19,772 nucleotides of DNA from Schlegelella_A sp038234975 (GCA_038234975.1 JBBSUK010000063.1:1-19772); one strand, 5' to 3'; shown: positions 7,012 to 14,452, numbered from the stretch's first letter. Program-made: numbers and translations. The notes: generated by a model not told the origin, from the letters alone.

Positions 7012-7542
7012 ATGCGCCAAGCCGTCGACCTGCTGAGCCAGTACGCGCGCTACCACCGCGACCGTCGCAACATCGTCAGCCACTTCGTCGGCGTGCCGCT
7101 GATCGTGTTCGGCATCGGCGCGCTGTTGTCCAGGCCCGAGCTAGCGCGAGCGGGAACCGTCGACATCACGCTGGGCTGGATCGCCTTCGCGATGGCGACG
7201 CTCTGGTACCTCACCCGCGGCAGCGCGGTCCTCGGCCTGGCGACGAGCGCCTCCGTCGGCGCGCTGCTCTGGCTGGCCCACCAGACGCACGGCGCGAGCA
7301 CCTCGGCGTGGCTGGGCTGGGGGCTCGGCATGTTCGTGATCGGCTGGCTGATCCAGTTCGTCGGCCACTGGTACGAAGGGCGCAAGCCGGCGTTCGTCGA
7401 CGACATCGTCGGCCTGCTCGTCGGGCCGATGTTCGTCACGGCCGAAGCGCTGTTCATGCTCGGCTGGAACAAGCCCATGCTGGCGGAGGTGGAGCGGCGG
7501 GCCGGGCCTACTTGCCTCAGAGACTTGGCTCGTATCGCTTAG
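7012..7542 (+). CDS. Mpo1-like (DUF962/YGL010w) integral membrane protein
   Basis: The Mpo1 family includes the yeast Fe(II)-dependent dioxygenase that shortens 2-hydroxy fatty acids during alpha-oxidation of phytosphingosine; bacterial members are mostly uncharacterised. The 176-residue protein has the family's His-rich start YARYHRDRRNIVSHFVGVP (H15, H24), four to five membrane helices (about 26-40, 53-66, 70-90, 100-118, 133-150), and the second conserved block QFVGHWYEGRKPA (H119). ATG 7012 is preferred over the TTG at 6967 because it begins just before the conserved block; neither has a clear Shine-Dalgarno sequence. The stop codon lies at the edge of a large palindromic element. Its substrate in this organism is unknown. 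Confidence 0.82.
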   Translation: MRQAVDLLSQYARYHRDRRNIVSHFVGVPLIVFGIGALLSRPELARAGTVDITLGWIAFAMATLWYLTRGSAVLGLATSASVGALLWLAHQTHGASTSAWLGWGLGMFVIGWLIQFVGHWYEGRKPAFVDDIVGLLVGPMFVTAEALFMLGWNKPMLAEVERRAGPTCLRDLARIA

Positions 7543-7624
7543 GCGCCCGGCCCGCCGCTGCGCGGCGACGGGGCTGCTCCCTCCCGCTTCGCTGCCCTCC
7601 CTCCGGGAGGGAGGGCCGGGCGCC
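7542..7624. repeat. GC-rich compound palindromic element (REP-like)
   Basis: An outer perfect 12-bp inverted repeat (GGCGCCCGGCCC at 7542-7553, GGGCCGGGCGCC at 7613-7624) encloses two hairpins: GCCGC-TGC-GCGGC (7554-7566) and an 11-bp perfect pair GCCCTCCCTCC / GGAGGGAGGGC (7594-7604 and 7606-7616) with a single base between arms. The strand asymmetry, CCCTCCC-type blocks and position directly at a stop codon resemble dispersed extragenic palindromes, but copies elsewhere cannot be tested from this window. Confidence 0.6.
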
Positions 7625-7639
7625 GTTGGCGCCCCTTTT
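7618..7639 (+). terminator. Probable rho-independent terminator after the Mpo1-like gene
   Basis: GGGCGCC (7618-7624) pairs perfectly with GGCGCCC (7628-7634) around a GTT loop, followed by C and four T (7636-7639). Its left arm is shared with the outer arm of the larger palindrome, so the two folds exclude each other. Confidence 0.55.
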
Positions 7640-7682
7640 GGTCGCCTCGCGTGCGCTTGGCCGCGTATTCGACAATCTCGCG

Positions 7683-8918
7683 ATGCACATCGCCGTGATC
7701 GGGACCGGCATCGTCGGCGTCGCCAGCGGCGCCTGGCTGCAGCGCGACGGGCACCGGGTCACCTTCGTCGATCCTCTCGGGCCGGGCGAGGCGTGTTCGT
7801 CCGGCAATGCGGGGTCGCTGTCGCCCAGCGCATGCCTGCCGGTGGGCATGCCGGGGATGTGGAAGCGGGTGCCCAAGTGGCTGCTCGACCCGCTCGGGCC
7901 GCTGGTCGTTCGCTGGGGTTACCTGCCGCAGGCGGTGCCGTGGCTGGTGCGGATGTTGCAACACTCCTCGCCGAACGAGGTGACACGCATCGCCACCGCG
8001 CTGCGCAGCCTGCTCGAGCCCATCTTCGATTGCTACGCACCCCTTGTCGAACACGCCGACGCGCGCGGCCTGGTGCGCCACGCCGGCTGCCTCTACGTCT
8101 ACTCGTCGCGCGCCGCGGCGGCGCAGTGGCGGTGGGGCATGGACCTGCGCCGATCGCTCGGCGTGCAGCTCGACGACGTCGAGCAGGACGAGCTCGAGCA
8201 GATCGAGCCCGACCTGCGGGGGCGCTTCCGGTTCGGCATCCGCGCGCCCGACAACGGATCGACGCCCGACCCCGAGGCGCTGGTCAAGGCGATTCACCGG
8301 CGCTGCGTCGCCGACGGCGCAGCCGAGGTCCGGCAGCGCGCCGTCGGCTTCGCGATGCACAAGGGCCGCGTGACCGCGGTTCACCTCGATGCGGGCGAGG
8401 CGCTCGCGGTCGACGGCGTCGTCGTCGCGGCCGGCGCGTGGTCGGCACCGCTCGCCGATGCCCTCGGCTCGCGAGTGCCACTCGAGACGCAGCGCGGCTA
8501 TCACGTCACCGTGCGCAGCTCGAACCTCGCGCTCACGCACACGGTGATGGCGTCCGAACACAACCTGATGGTCAACCCGATGGCGATGGGCTTGCGCCTG
8601 GCCGGCACGGTCGAGTTCGCCGGGCTGCGCGCCGCGCCGGACTTCGAGCGCGCCGATGCGCTGCTCACGCAGGGTCGCAACCTGTTCCCGCATCTCGACA
8701 CCTCCGAGGTGACGCGCTGGATGGGCCACCGGCCGTGCCTGCCCGACAGCCTGCCGGTGATCGGCCGCGCTGCGAACGCCGGCAACGCCTGGCTCGCCTT
8801 CGGCCACGGGCACATGGGCATGTGCATGGGCGCGACGACCGGCCGCGAGGTCGCTCGCCTCGTCGCCGGGCGGGCCGGTGACATCGACCTCGCACCGTTC
8901 AGCCCCGACCGCTTCTGA
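7683..8918 (+). CDS. DadA-like FAD-dependent oxidoreductase (D-amino-acid dehydrogenase type)
   Basis: The 411-residue protein belongs to the DAO/DadA superfamily, which oxidises amines, usually D-amino acids, with FAD. The N-terminus is a Rossmann dinucleotide-binding motif (VIGTGIVGVASGAWLQRDGH, then VTFVD), followed by GEACSSGNAGSLSPSACLPV as in DadA relatives. A second FAD contact is VVVAAGAWSAPLADALG, then the substrate-domain segment ETQRGYHV, and the C-terminal FAD motif RWMGHRPCLPDSLPVIGRA with AFGHGHMGMCMGATTGR. ATG 7683 is chosen because the Rossmann motif begins at once after it; the frame is open further upstream but without any family sequence. The next gene, a solute-binding protein, follows after 39 bases, so uptake and oxidation of the same compound is plausible. 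Confidence 0.87.
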   Translation: MHIAVIGTGIVGVASGAWLQRDGHRVTFVDPLGPGEACSSGNAGSLSPSACLPVGMPGMWKRVPKWLLDPLGPLVVRWGYLPQAVPWLVRMLQHSSPNEVTRIATALRSLLEPIFDCYAPLVEHADARGLVRHAGCLYVYSSRAAAAQWRWGMDLRRSLGVQLDDVEQDELEQIEPDLRGRFRFGIRAPDNGSTPDPEALVKAIHRRCVADGAAEVRQRAVGFAMHKGRVTAVHLDAGEALAVDGVVVAAGAWSAPLADALGSRVPLETQRGYHVTVRSSNLALTHTVMASEHNLMVNPMAMGLRLAGTVEFAGLRAAPDFERADALLTQGRNLFPHLDTSEVTRWMGHRPCLPDSLPVIGRAANAGNAWLAFGHGHMGMCMGATTGREVARLVAGRAGDIDLAPFSPDRF

Positions 8919-8957
8919 CCGCTCCTGATGTTCGAGACCCTTGAAAGGACCCTCCCG

Positions 8958-9944
8958 ATGACCCGACTCCTGCGACGACTGAGCGCGGTCACCGCCGTTT
9001 CCCTCCTCGCCTCGACCGCGCTCGCGCCCTCGGCCCAGGCGCAGTCCTACCCGACCAAGCCGATCCACATCGTCGTGCCGTTCCCGCCGGGTGGCTCGAC
9101 CGACCTGCTCGCGCGGCGCATCGGCGAGAAGCTCCAGACCGCCCTCGGACAGCCCGTCGTCGTCGACAACAAGGGCGGCGCCGGCGGCACGATCGGGTCC
9201 GACTTCGTCGCCAAGGCGCCGGCCGACGGCTACACGCTGCTGATGGGCGTCACGGGCACCAACGCGATCAGCGCTTCGCTCTACCCGAGTCTGGCCTACG
9301 ACCCGGCGAAGGACTTCGTGCCGGTCTCGCTCGTCGTCTCCGCGCCGCTCGTGCTGGTGAAGACGCCGTCGTATCCGCCGGCCAACGTGCGCGAACTCGC
9401 CGCGGCGCTGAAGGCGAAGCCCGCGTCGGCGAGCTACGGCTCGGCCGGCAACGGCACCTCGATGCACCTGACCGGCGAGATGTTCAAGCAGGCCGCGCAC
9501 GTCTCGATGGTGCACATCCCCTATCGCGGCAGCGCCGGCGCCCTGCAGGACCTCGTGGGCGGGCAGTTGCAGGTCATGTTCGGCGACTTCCTCGTCGTCC
9601 AGCCGCAGATCCAGGCGGGCAAGGTCGTGCCGCTCGCCGTCACTTCAACCAAACGCAGCCCATTGCTGCCCGACGTGCCGACGATCGCCGAGAGCGGCTA
9701 TCCCGGGTTCGAGGCGCTGTCGTGGCAGGGCGTGTTCGCCCCCGCGGGCACGCCACCGGCCGTCGTCGAGCTGCTCAACCGCGAGGTCAACAAGGCGCTC
9801 GTCAGCCCCGACATGGTCGACTACTTCGGCTCGCGCGGATTCACCCTCGGAGGCAGCACGCCGACGCAGTTCAAGGCGTTCGTCAACGCCGAGATCGTGA
9901 AGTGGGCGCGCATCGTCAAGGCGTCGGGCGCCAAGCCGAACTGA
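8958..9944 (+). CDS. Bug-family periplasmic binding protein (TctC type)
   Basis: Bug proteins are periplasmic solute receptors, hugely multiplied in Burkholderiales, that bind carboxylates or other small organic molecules, usually for tripartite tricarboxylate (TctAB) transporters. The 328-residue product has a Sec signal (basic RLLRR, hydrophobic VSLLASTALA, cleavage after AQA), the family start YPTKPIHIVVPFPPGGSTD, then NKGGAGGTIGSDFVAKAPAD, and later SMVHIPYRGSAGALQDL and VPTIAESGYPGFEA. An ATG at 8928 is possible, but the ATG at 8958 has GAAAGGA eight bases upstream and gives a normal signal peptide. No TctA or TctB gene is in the window, so the protein either works with a remote transporter or as a sensor. 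The ligand is unknown. Confidence 0.93.
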   Translation: MTRLLRRLSAVTAVSLLASTALAPSAQAQSYPTKPIHIVVPFPPGGSTDLLARRIGEKLQTALGQPVVVDNKGGAGGTIGSDFVAKAPADGYTLLMGVTGTNAISASLYPSLAYDPAKDFVPVSLVVSAPLVLVKTPSYPPANVRELAAALKAKPASASYGSAGNGTSMHLTGEMFKQAAHVSMVHIPYRGSAGALQDLVGGQLQVMFGDFLVVQPQIQAGKVVPLAVTSTKRSPLLPDVPTIAESGYPGFEALSWQGVFAPAGTPPAVVELLNREVNKALVSPDMVDYFGSRGFTLGGSTPTQFKAFVNAEIVKWARIVKASGAKPN

Positions 9945-9957
9945 GGACCGGCGTCCC

Positions 9958-10377
9958 CTACTTCGGCTGCGCCTGACCGACCGGCCGCTCGGCCTCGCCT
10001 GCCGGGACGAGCTGGCCGGCGCGTGCCTGTGCCTTCGTCTTCGCCTTGACGGCGGCGCGGCTCCTGTCGCTCGGGCTCGTCGCGGCCTGGTTGCCACCGG
10101 GCCTCGTCGCGACGCCCTCGGGCAACGGTGCCGGACCGGCAGGCCGCAGTTCGCCGGCTCTTTGCGCCGCTTTCGTGCCGGCCTTGACCTCGGCACGGCT
10201 CTTGGTCGACTCGCCCGACGTTCGCGACGGCGGGGTCATCGTTCCGGGCCCCTGGCCGGCCGGCGCCAGCGAGCCCTGCGTGGACCTGCTCTCGGTCTGG
10301 GCCGTGGCGGCAACCGAGCAGAGACCGCCGGCGACGGCCAGTGCGACGGCGAGGAGCGTGGGGCGGTAACGGTTCAT
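9958..10377 (-). CDS. Small exported protein with two similar repeats (DUF4148-like)
   Basis: The 139-residue product begins with a clear signal peptide (MNRYRPTLLAVALAVAGG, cleavage near ATA-QTE) and has GAAGGA about six bases before the ATG, so this start is preferred over the longer open frame. The mature part is hydrophilic, rich in Ala, Gly, Pro and Arg. Two imperfect repeats are visible: SRAEVKAGTKAAQRAGELRP and SRAAVKAKTKAQARAGQLVP, each followed by AG and a Pro-rich link. This pattern resembles small DUF4148-type periplasmic proteins of Burkholderiales, whose function is unknown. It converges on the Bug gene with a 13-base gap. Confidence 0.72.
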   Translation of the reverse strand: MNRYRPTLLAVALAVAGGLCSVAATAQTESRSTQGSLAPAGQGPGTMTPPSRTSGESTKSRAEVKAGTKAAQRAGELRPAGPAPLPEGVATRPGGNQAATSPSDRSRAAVKAKTKAQARAGQLVPAGEAERPVGQAQPK

Positions 10378-10430
10378 GGCGATGTCCTTCGATGCGATGG
10401 CGGACGGGTCGGTCCGATGCCATCGGTCGC

Positions 10431-10470
10431 GCCTGCCGGGCGAATCTTTCATCGCCAGGCGCCCGGAGGC
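10431..10470 (-). terminator. Hairpin just after mobB
   Basis: GCCT-g-CCGGGCG (10431-10442) pairs with CGCCCGG-AGGC (10460-10470): an 11-bp stem with one bulged base and a 17-base loop. It starts 4 bases after the mobB stop on the minus strand. There is no T run, so it may stabilise the 3' end or help Rho rather than act as an intrinsic terminator. Confidence 0.4.
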
Positions 10471-10474
10471 GTCC

Positions 10475-11029
10475 TCACGAAATCTCGATCGGACCCGACT
10501 GCCGCGCATCCGGCGGCACGTACGTGCAGCGCACCGCGTTGTCCAGGATGAATGCGGCGATGCCGTCGACATCGTCGAGGTCGAACTGCGGCAGGCCGGT
10601 GGCGACGGGCAACGTCGATTCGGCATCGGTCGCGACGGCGAAGACGAACGGATCGTCGGGGTACTGCGCCGGCTTGCCGTTGGCGGCGCGCCAGACTTCG
10701 ATCTTGGGCAACGCGGCGTGCTTGAAGCCTTCGACGAGCACCCAGTCGCACTCCGAAAGCTCGACGACGAGATCCTCGAACTTCGGCTCCGCGCGCTCGC
10801 GGTACTCGCGCATCAGTGCCAGTCGCCGGCTCGAAGCGATCACGACCTCGCCCGCGCCGGCCTTGCGGTGCCGCCACGAATCCTTGCCCTCGTGGTCGAT
10901 GTCGAAGTCGTGGTGCGCATGCTTGACGACCGAGACACGCTGCCCCGCGGCCGTCATCCGGCCGATGAGCTGCTCGATGAGCGTCGTCTTGCCCGAGCCC
11001 GACCAGCCGCAGAATCCGATGATCTTCAC
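10475..11029 (-). CDS. mobB: Molybdopterin-guanine dinucleotide biosynthesis adaptor MobB
   Basis: MobB is a GTP-binding P-loop protein that assists MobA in forming the guanine dinucleotide form of the molybdenum or tungsten cofactor; it is helpful but often not essential. The 184-residue protein has the P-loop GWSGSGKTTL (residues 8-17), the family motif VVKHAHHDFDIDHEGKDSWR (about 35-54), GAGEVVIASS, and DWVLVEGFKHAALPKIEVWR. The start is a GTG directly preceding KIIGFCGWSG. A -10-like TAAGAT ends six bases before it, with no Shine-Dalgarno sequence. It is divergent from the DUF6352-like gene (37-base gap), and its partner mobA lies 3.5 kb away. Confidence 0.94.
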   Translation of the reverse strand: MKIIGFCGWSGSGKTTLIEQLIGRMTAAGQRVSVVKHAHHDFDIDHEGKDSWRHRKAGAGEVVIASSRRLALMREYRERAEPKFEDLVVELSECDWVLVEGFKHAALPKIEVWRAANGKPAQYPDDPFVFAVATDAESTLPVATGLPQFDLDDVDGIAAFILDNAVRCTYVPPDARQSGPIEIS

Positions 11030-11035
11030 CGAATC

Positions 11036-11041
11036 ATCTTA
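11036..11041 (-). promoter_or_regulatory. Possible -10 element of mobB
   Basis: On the minus strand TAAGAT ends 6 bases before the mobB GTG. Transcription starting about 7 bases after the hexamer would begin at the start codon itself, that is, a leaderless mRNA. There is no convincing -35. Confidence 0.35.
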
Positions 11042-11066
11042 AGCGGGCGCGACCGCACCTCGACCT

Positions 11067-12101
11067 GTGACCCGACCCGATCGCCCGCACGACTGGCTGG
11101 CCCCGAGCGCGGCGAGCCTGCGGCGTTTCCTCGATACCCCCGAGCTCGCCATCGTCGACGAGTCGTGCCGGGCCGAGCGGGCGCTCAACGCATCGCTGCG
11201 CGACGACCCGCTGCGCGCCGTCGACGCAGGCGAGCTCGGCGCCTTCGAAGACGACGACGCGCGAGGCAACCACGAGGTCTTCCTGCGCTTTCGCGACGCG
11301 CTGGTCGCCGCCGGCACGTTCGAGGCGTACTACCTGGCGCTGATGCGCAGTGGCCGCGTCGAGGTGCCGCCGGTCTTCATCTCGGGCGTCGTCGAGGCGA
11401 TCGCGTCGCGTCTGTTCGCCGACCGGGACGACGCGTTCGAGCGCCGCGCCGCGCAGCTGCTGCACCGGCCCCAGCAGGTGGCCGTCAACGAAGGTCGCGT
11501 TCTCGCAGCCGACCTCGCGGCGACAAGGCAAGCCGCGGGCGACGGCGCCGCCGCGATCGACGTCATCGGCGGCCTGTTGCGCGCCGAGGTCGAGATCGCT
11601 GGCGTGCACCTGCCGGTGCTCGGCGCCGACAACGCACACCGGTTCACGGCCGAAGGCGACCCGCCGACGTTCGTCCTCGACCTGACCCACGAAATCACGC
11701 GCGACGTCGGCCACGGCGTTGGCTTCACGCTCGCTCGCCCCCATTCGGGAATGGCGGCGCTGGCCCGCGTGCTCGAGCGATGGACGCTGCATTTCAACGG
11801 CGTCGCGACCACGATCCGGCCGCTCGAGCGGATCGACGATCCAGCCTGGCGCTGGCACATCGGCCTCGATGCCGAGTCGAGCCGCATGCTCGACGACCTG
11901 TACCGCGGTGTCGAACTCGACCCGTCGCGCGCCGAGCGCCTCATCGGCCTGTTCAGGCTCGACTTCGCGGACCCGGCCGAGATGCGCGCCGACGTCGCCG
12001 GCAAGCCGGTCTGGCTCGGCCTGGCGACGGACGATTCGTCGACGCTCAAGGTCAAGCCGCAGAACCTGCTGCTCAACCTGCCGCTCGCCGCCGCGATGTG
12101 A
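11067..12101 (+). CDS. DUF6352-like protein of unknown function
   Basis: The 344-residue protein has no signal peptide or membrane helix and no catalytic motif that I recognise. It resembles, from memory, a conserved betaproteobacterial family (DUF6352). Recognisable pieces are the helical block DARGNHEVFLRFRDALVAAG followed by TFEAYYLALMRSG and VPPVFISGVVEAI (about residues 64-112), a middle section with two HxLD-like patches, and a C-terminal domain containing DDPAWRWHIGLDAESSRML and LIGLFRLDFADPAEMRADVA. The end has KVKPQNLLLNLPL. The start is a GTG. It sits between mobB and the tungstate transporter, so a part in molybdenum/tungsten enzyme maturation is possible by association only. It converges on tupA with a 21-base gap. 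Confidence 0.7.
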   Translation: MTRPDRPHDWLAPSAASLRRFLDTPELAIVDESCRAERALNASLRDDPLRAVDAGELGAFEDDDARGNHEVFLRFRDALVAAGTFEAYYLALMRSGRVEVPPVFISGVVEAIASRLFADRDDAFERRAAQLLHRPQQVAVNEGRVLAADLAATRQAAGDGAAAIDVIGGLLRAEVEIAGVHLPVLGADNAHRFTAEGDPPTFVLDLTHEITRDVGHGVGFTLARPHSGMAALARVLERWTLHFNGVATTIRPLERIDDPAWRWHIGLDAESSRMLDDLYRGVELDPSRAERLIGLFRLDFADPAEMRADVAGKPVWLGLATDDSSTLKVKPQNLLLNLPLAAAM

Positions 12102-12122
12102 CGGCGGCGGTTGCGGGCCGCG

Positions 12123-12971
12123 TCAGCGGTCCGCGTTCGGGAAGAAGAGCTGCTCGCCGCCAACGCGGTAGGACGCCACCGCAGCCTGGCCCGCGGCCGA
12201 GACGATCCAGTCGGCGAACGTCTGCGCCAGCGCGGCCTTGGTCTGCGGCCATTTCGCGGGGTTGACGACGATCACGCCGTACTGGTTGAAGAGCCGCTTG
12301 TCGCGCTCGACAAGCACCGCCAGATCGCCGCGGTTCCTGAAGTTGAGCCAGGTGCCGCGGTCGGCGAGCACGTAGGCCAGCGACGACGACGCGATGTTCA
12401 GCGCCGGCCCCATGCCGCACCCGCACTCCTTGTACTTGGCGCCCATGCGATCCGACGGTGATTCGATGCCCGCCGTCTTCCAGTAGCGCCGTTCGGCGGA
12501 GTGGGTGCCGCTCTTGTCGCCGCGCGAGACGAACGACGCGGATCCCGCCGCGAGCCTGGTGAACGCGGCGGCGATGTCGTGGCCCTTCACGCCGTCCGGG
12601 TCGCCCTTGGGGCCCACGAGGATGAAGTCGTTGTACATCACGTCGGAGCGCTTCAGGCCCCAGCCATCGCTCACGAACTTTTCCTCCGCAGGCTTGTCGT
12701 GGACGAACAGCAGGTCGGCATCGCCGCGGCGAGCCATGTCGAGCGCCTGCCCGGTGCCGACGGCGACGACCTTGACGCCGATGCCGGTCGCCTTGGTGAA
12801 GCTCGGCAGCAGATGCGGGAACAGGCCCGACTGCTCGGTGCTCGTCGTCGATGCGACGGTGATGAACTTGTCCTGCGCGACGACGACGCCCGGCAGGGCC
12901 AGCGAGGCGACGGTGGCAGCGGTGGCTGCGACGACCGCGCGTCGAAGCATGTTCAGCCTTCGTTCGACCAT
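12123..12971 (-). CDS. tupA: Tungstate ABC transporter periplasmic binding protein TupA
   Basis: TupA binds tungstate tightly in the periplasm and delivers it to TupBC. The 282-residue precursor has a signal peptide (LRRAVVAATAATVASLALPG, cleavage near VVA-QDK), and the mature start FITVASTTSTEQSGLFPHLL contains the TTS-type oxyanion loop of TupA. Other family pieces are VVAVGTGQALDMARRGDAD, SRGDKSGTHSAERRYW, and NQYGVIVVNPAKWP near the C-terminus. Two starts are good: ATG 12971 with AAAGGGG upstream (inside tupC, 19-base overlap) and ATG 12950 with GAAGG upstream. Either gives a workable signal. Molybdate could also be carried; the family name rests on the loop and overall pattern. It is the last gene of the tupB-tupC-tupA operon. 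Confidence 0.9.
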   Translation of the reverse strand: MVERRLNMLRRAVVAATAATVASLALPGVVVAQDKFITVASTTSTEQSGLFPHLLPSFTKATGIGVKVVAVGTGQALDMARRGDADLLFVHDKPAEEKFVSDGWGLKRSDVMYNDFILVGPKGDPDGVKGHDIAAAFTRLAAGSASFVSRGDKSGTHSAERRYWKTAGIESPSDRMGAKYKECGCGMGPALNIASSSLAYVLADRGTWLNFRNRGDLAVLVERDKRLFNQYGVIVVNPAKWPQTKAALAQTFADWIVSAAGQAAVASYRVGGEQLFFPNADR

Positions 12972-13714
12972 GTCATTTCCCCTTTCAGGAACAGCCTCGC
13001 TCGCCCCTGCGCGCCAGAACCGAAGAACTCGCCGGTCGGCAGGTCGGCCTCGATCCTGCCGCGGTCCATGAAGACGATGCGGTTGGCGATCCGCTTGGCC
13101 TGCCCGAGATTGTGCGTACTCATGACAAGCGTGGTGCCGTCGGCGGCGAAGCCCTCGAGCAGCGACTCGACCTCGCGCTTGGCCGACGGGTCCAGGCTCG
13201 CGGTCGGCTCGTCGAGGAACAGGATCTCGGGGCGCAACGACCAGGCGCGAGCGAGCGCGAGCCGCTGCTGCTCGCCGCCGGACAACCCGAGCGCAGGTCG
13301 ATCGGCAAGCGAGGCCAGGCCGACGCGATGGAGCGCTTCATCGGCGCGCCGGCGGCGTTCCTGGCCTGACACGCTGCGGCAGGCGAGCCACAGCGCGACG
13401 TGCAGGTTGTTGCGCACCGACAGGCGAAGCAGGAACGGGCGCTGGAACACCATCGCCTGCACGCCCGCGTCGCGCGCCGTGTCGCGTCGGCCGTCGTGCG
13501 CGAGCGCGCCATGGAGGACGCGCAGCAGCGTCGTCTTGCCCGACCCGTTGGCGCCGACGATGGCGATGGCGTCGCCGGCATGCACGGCGAGGCTCGCACC
13601 GCGCAGCGCCTGCACGCGACCGAAGGTCACGTTCGCCTCGTGCAGCGAGACGATCTCGCGGCCGCGCGATGCCACCGCTCGGGCCTCGCTGGGTTGACTC
13701 GCGAGGCTCGTCAT
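12953..13714 (-). CDS. tupC: Tungstate ABC transporter ATP-binding protein TupC
   Basis: This 253-residue ATPase should power the TupB permease. It shows Walker A GANGSGKT (54-61), a Q-loop region AMVFQRPFLLRLSVRNNL, the ABC signature LSGGEQQR (144-151), Walker B ILFLDEP (164-170), the D-loop TASLDPS, and the switch histidine in STHNLGQAKRIANR. The ATG at 13714 overlaps the tupB stop as ATGA, so the two are translationally coupled. The frame is open far upstream, but that part is out-of-frame read-through of tupB. The N-terminal 20 residues are a poorly conserved extension. The 3' end overlaps the tupA start. Confidence 0.93.
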   Translation of the reverse strand: MTSLASQPSEARAVASRGREIVSLHEANVTFGRVQALRGASLAVHAGDAIAIVGANGSGKTTLLRVLHGALAHDGRRDTARDAGVQAMVFQRPFLLRLSVRNNLHVALWLACRSVSGQERRRRADEALHRVGLASLADRPALGLSGGEQQRLALARAWSLRPEILFLDEPTASLDPSAKREVESLLEGFAADGTTLVMSTHNLGQAKRIANRIVFMDRGRIEADLPTGEFFGSGAQGRARLFLKGEMTWSNEG

Positions 13715-14427
13715 GGCCGTGCCGTCGCCTGCAGACGACGGCCGCCCGCCATCAGCGCCACGGCGACGTTGAGCAGCGCGACGACGGCGAGCAGCACGAA
13801 GCCGAGGGCGAGCGCGAGCGGCAGGTCGCCCTTGCTCGTCTCGAGCGCGATCGTCGTCGTCATGACGCGCGTGTAGCCGGCGATGTTGCCGCCGACGATC
13901 ATCACCGCACCGACCTCGGCGATGGCGCGCCCGAAGGCGATCAGCAGCAGCGTCGCGACCGCCCAGCGCTCGTGCACGAGCATCAGCAGCGCCGCCAGCA
14001 GCGGCCTCGCGCCGAACGAGCGGAGCTGGTCGCCGCCGTCGCGCAGCGCGTCGGCGCCGACCTGGCGGGCCAGCGCGGTGACGATCGGCAGCGCGAGGAC
14101 GATCTGGACGATGACCATCGCCGTCGGCGTGAAGAGCAGCCCCCACGAGCCGAGCGGCCCGCTGCGCGAGAGCAGCAGGTAGACGAAGAGACCGGCGACG
14201 ACCGCCGGCAGCGCGAGGAGCGTGTCGAGCACGACGAGCACGACCCGCATGCCGCGAAAGCGCGCCACGGCGAGCCATGCGCCGGCGCCCAGGCCGAGCC
14301 AGGCGGCAGCGAAGCACGCCGTGCCGCTGACCGCGAACGACAGCGCGACCGTGCGCAGCAACGTCTCGTCCGCATCGACGACGAGTGCGAGCGCGGTCGA
14401 GAAGCTGTCGGTCAGGGTGCTCATCAC
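13711..14427 (-). CDS. tupB: Tungstate ABC transporter permease TupB
   Basis: The inner-membrane channel component for tungstate. The 238-residue protein has about five hydrophobic helices (roughly 22-52, 60-85, 95-118, 150-170, 205-230) and the permease-ATPase contact loop GRAIAEVGAVMIVGGNIAGY, typical of TupB/ModB-like permeases (EAA loop). It begins MMSTLTDSFSTALALV; the first codon is a GTG (14425-14427) followed at once by an ATG (14422-14424), and either may be used. It heads the operon in the order B, C, A. It is divergent from mobA, with about 40 bases to the mobA leader ORF. Confidence 0.9.
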   Translation of the reverse strand: MMSTLTDSFSTALALVVDADETLLRTVALSFAVSGTACFAAAWLGLGAGAWLAVARFRGMRVVLVVLDTLLALPAVVAGLFVYLLLSRSGPLGSWGLLFTPTAMVIVQIVLALPIVTALARQVGADALRDGGDQLRSFGARPLLAALLMLVHERWAVATLLLIAFGRAIAEVGAVMIVGGNIAGYTRVMTTTIALETSKGDLPLALALGFVLLAVVALLNVAVALMAGGRRLQATARP

Positions 14428-14452
14428 CTAGGGCGGCAACCATTGTCGACCC

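Noticed and set aside
6939..7682. N-terminal extension of the DadA-like protein
   Set aside because: The frame is open upstream, but this is a shadow of the Mpo1-like gene in another frame. The flavin-binding motif starts right at ATG 7683.
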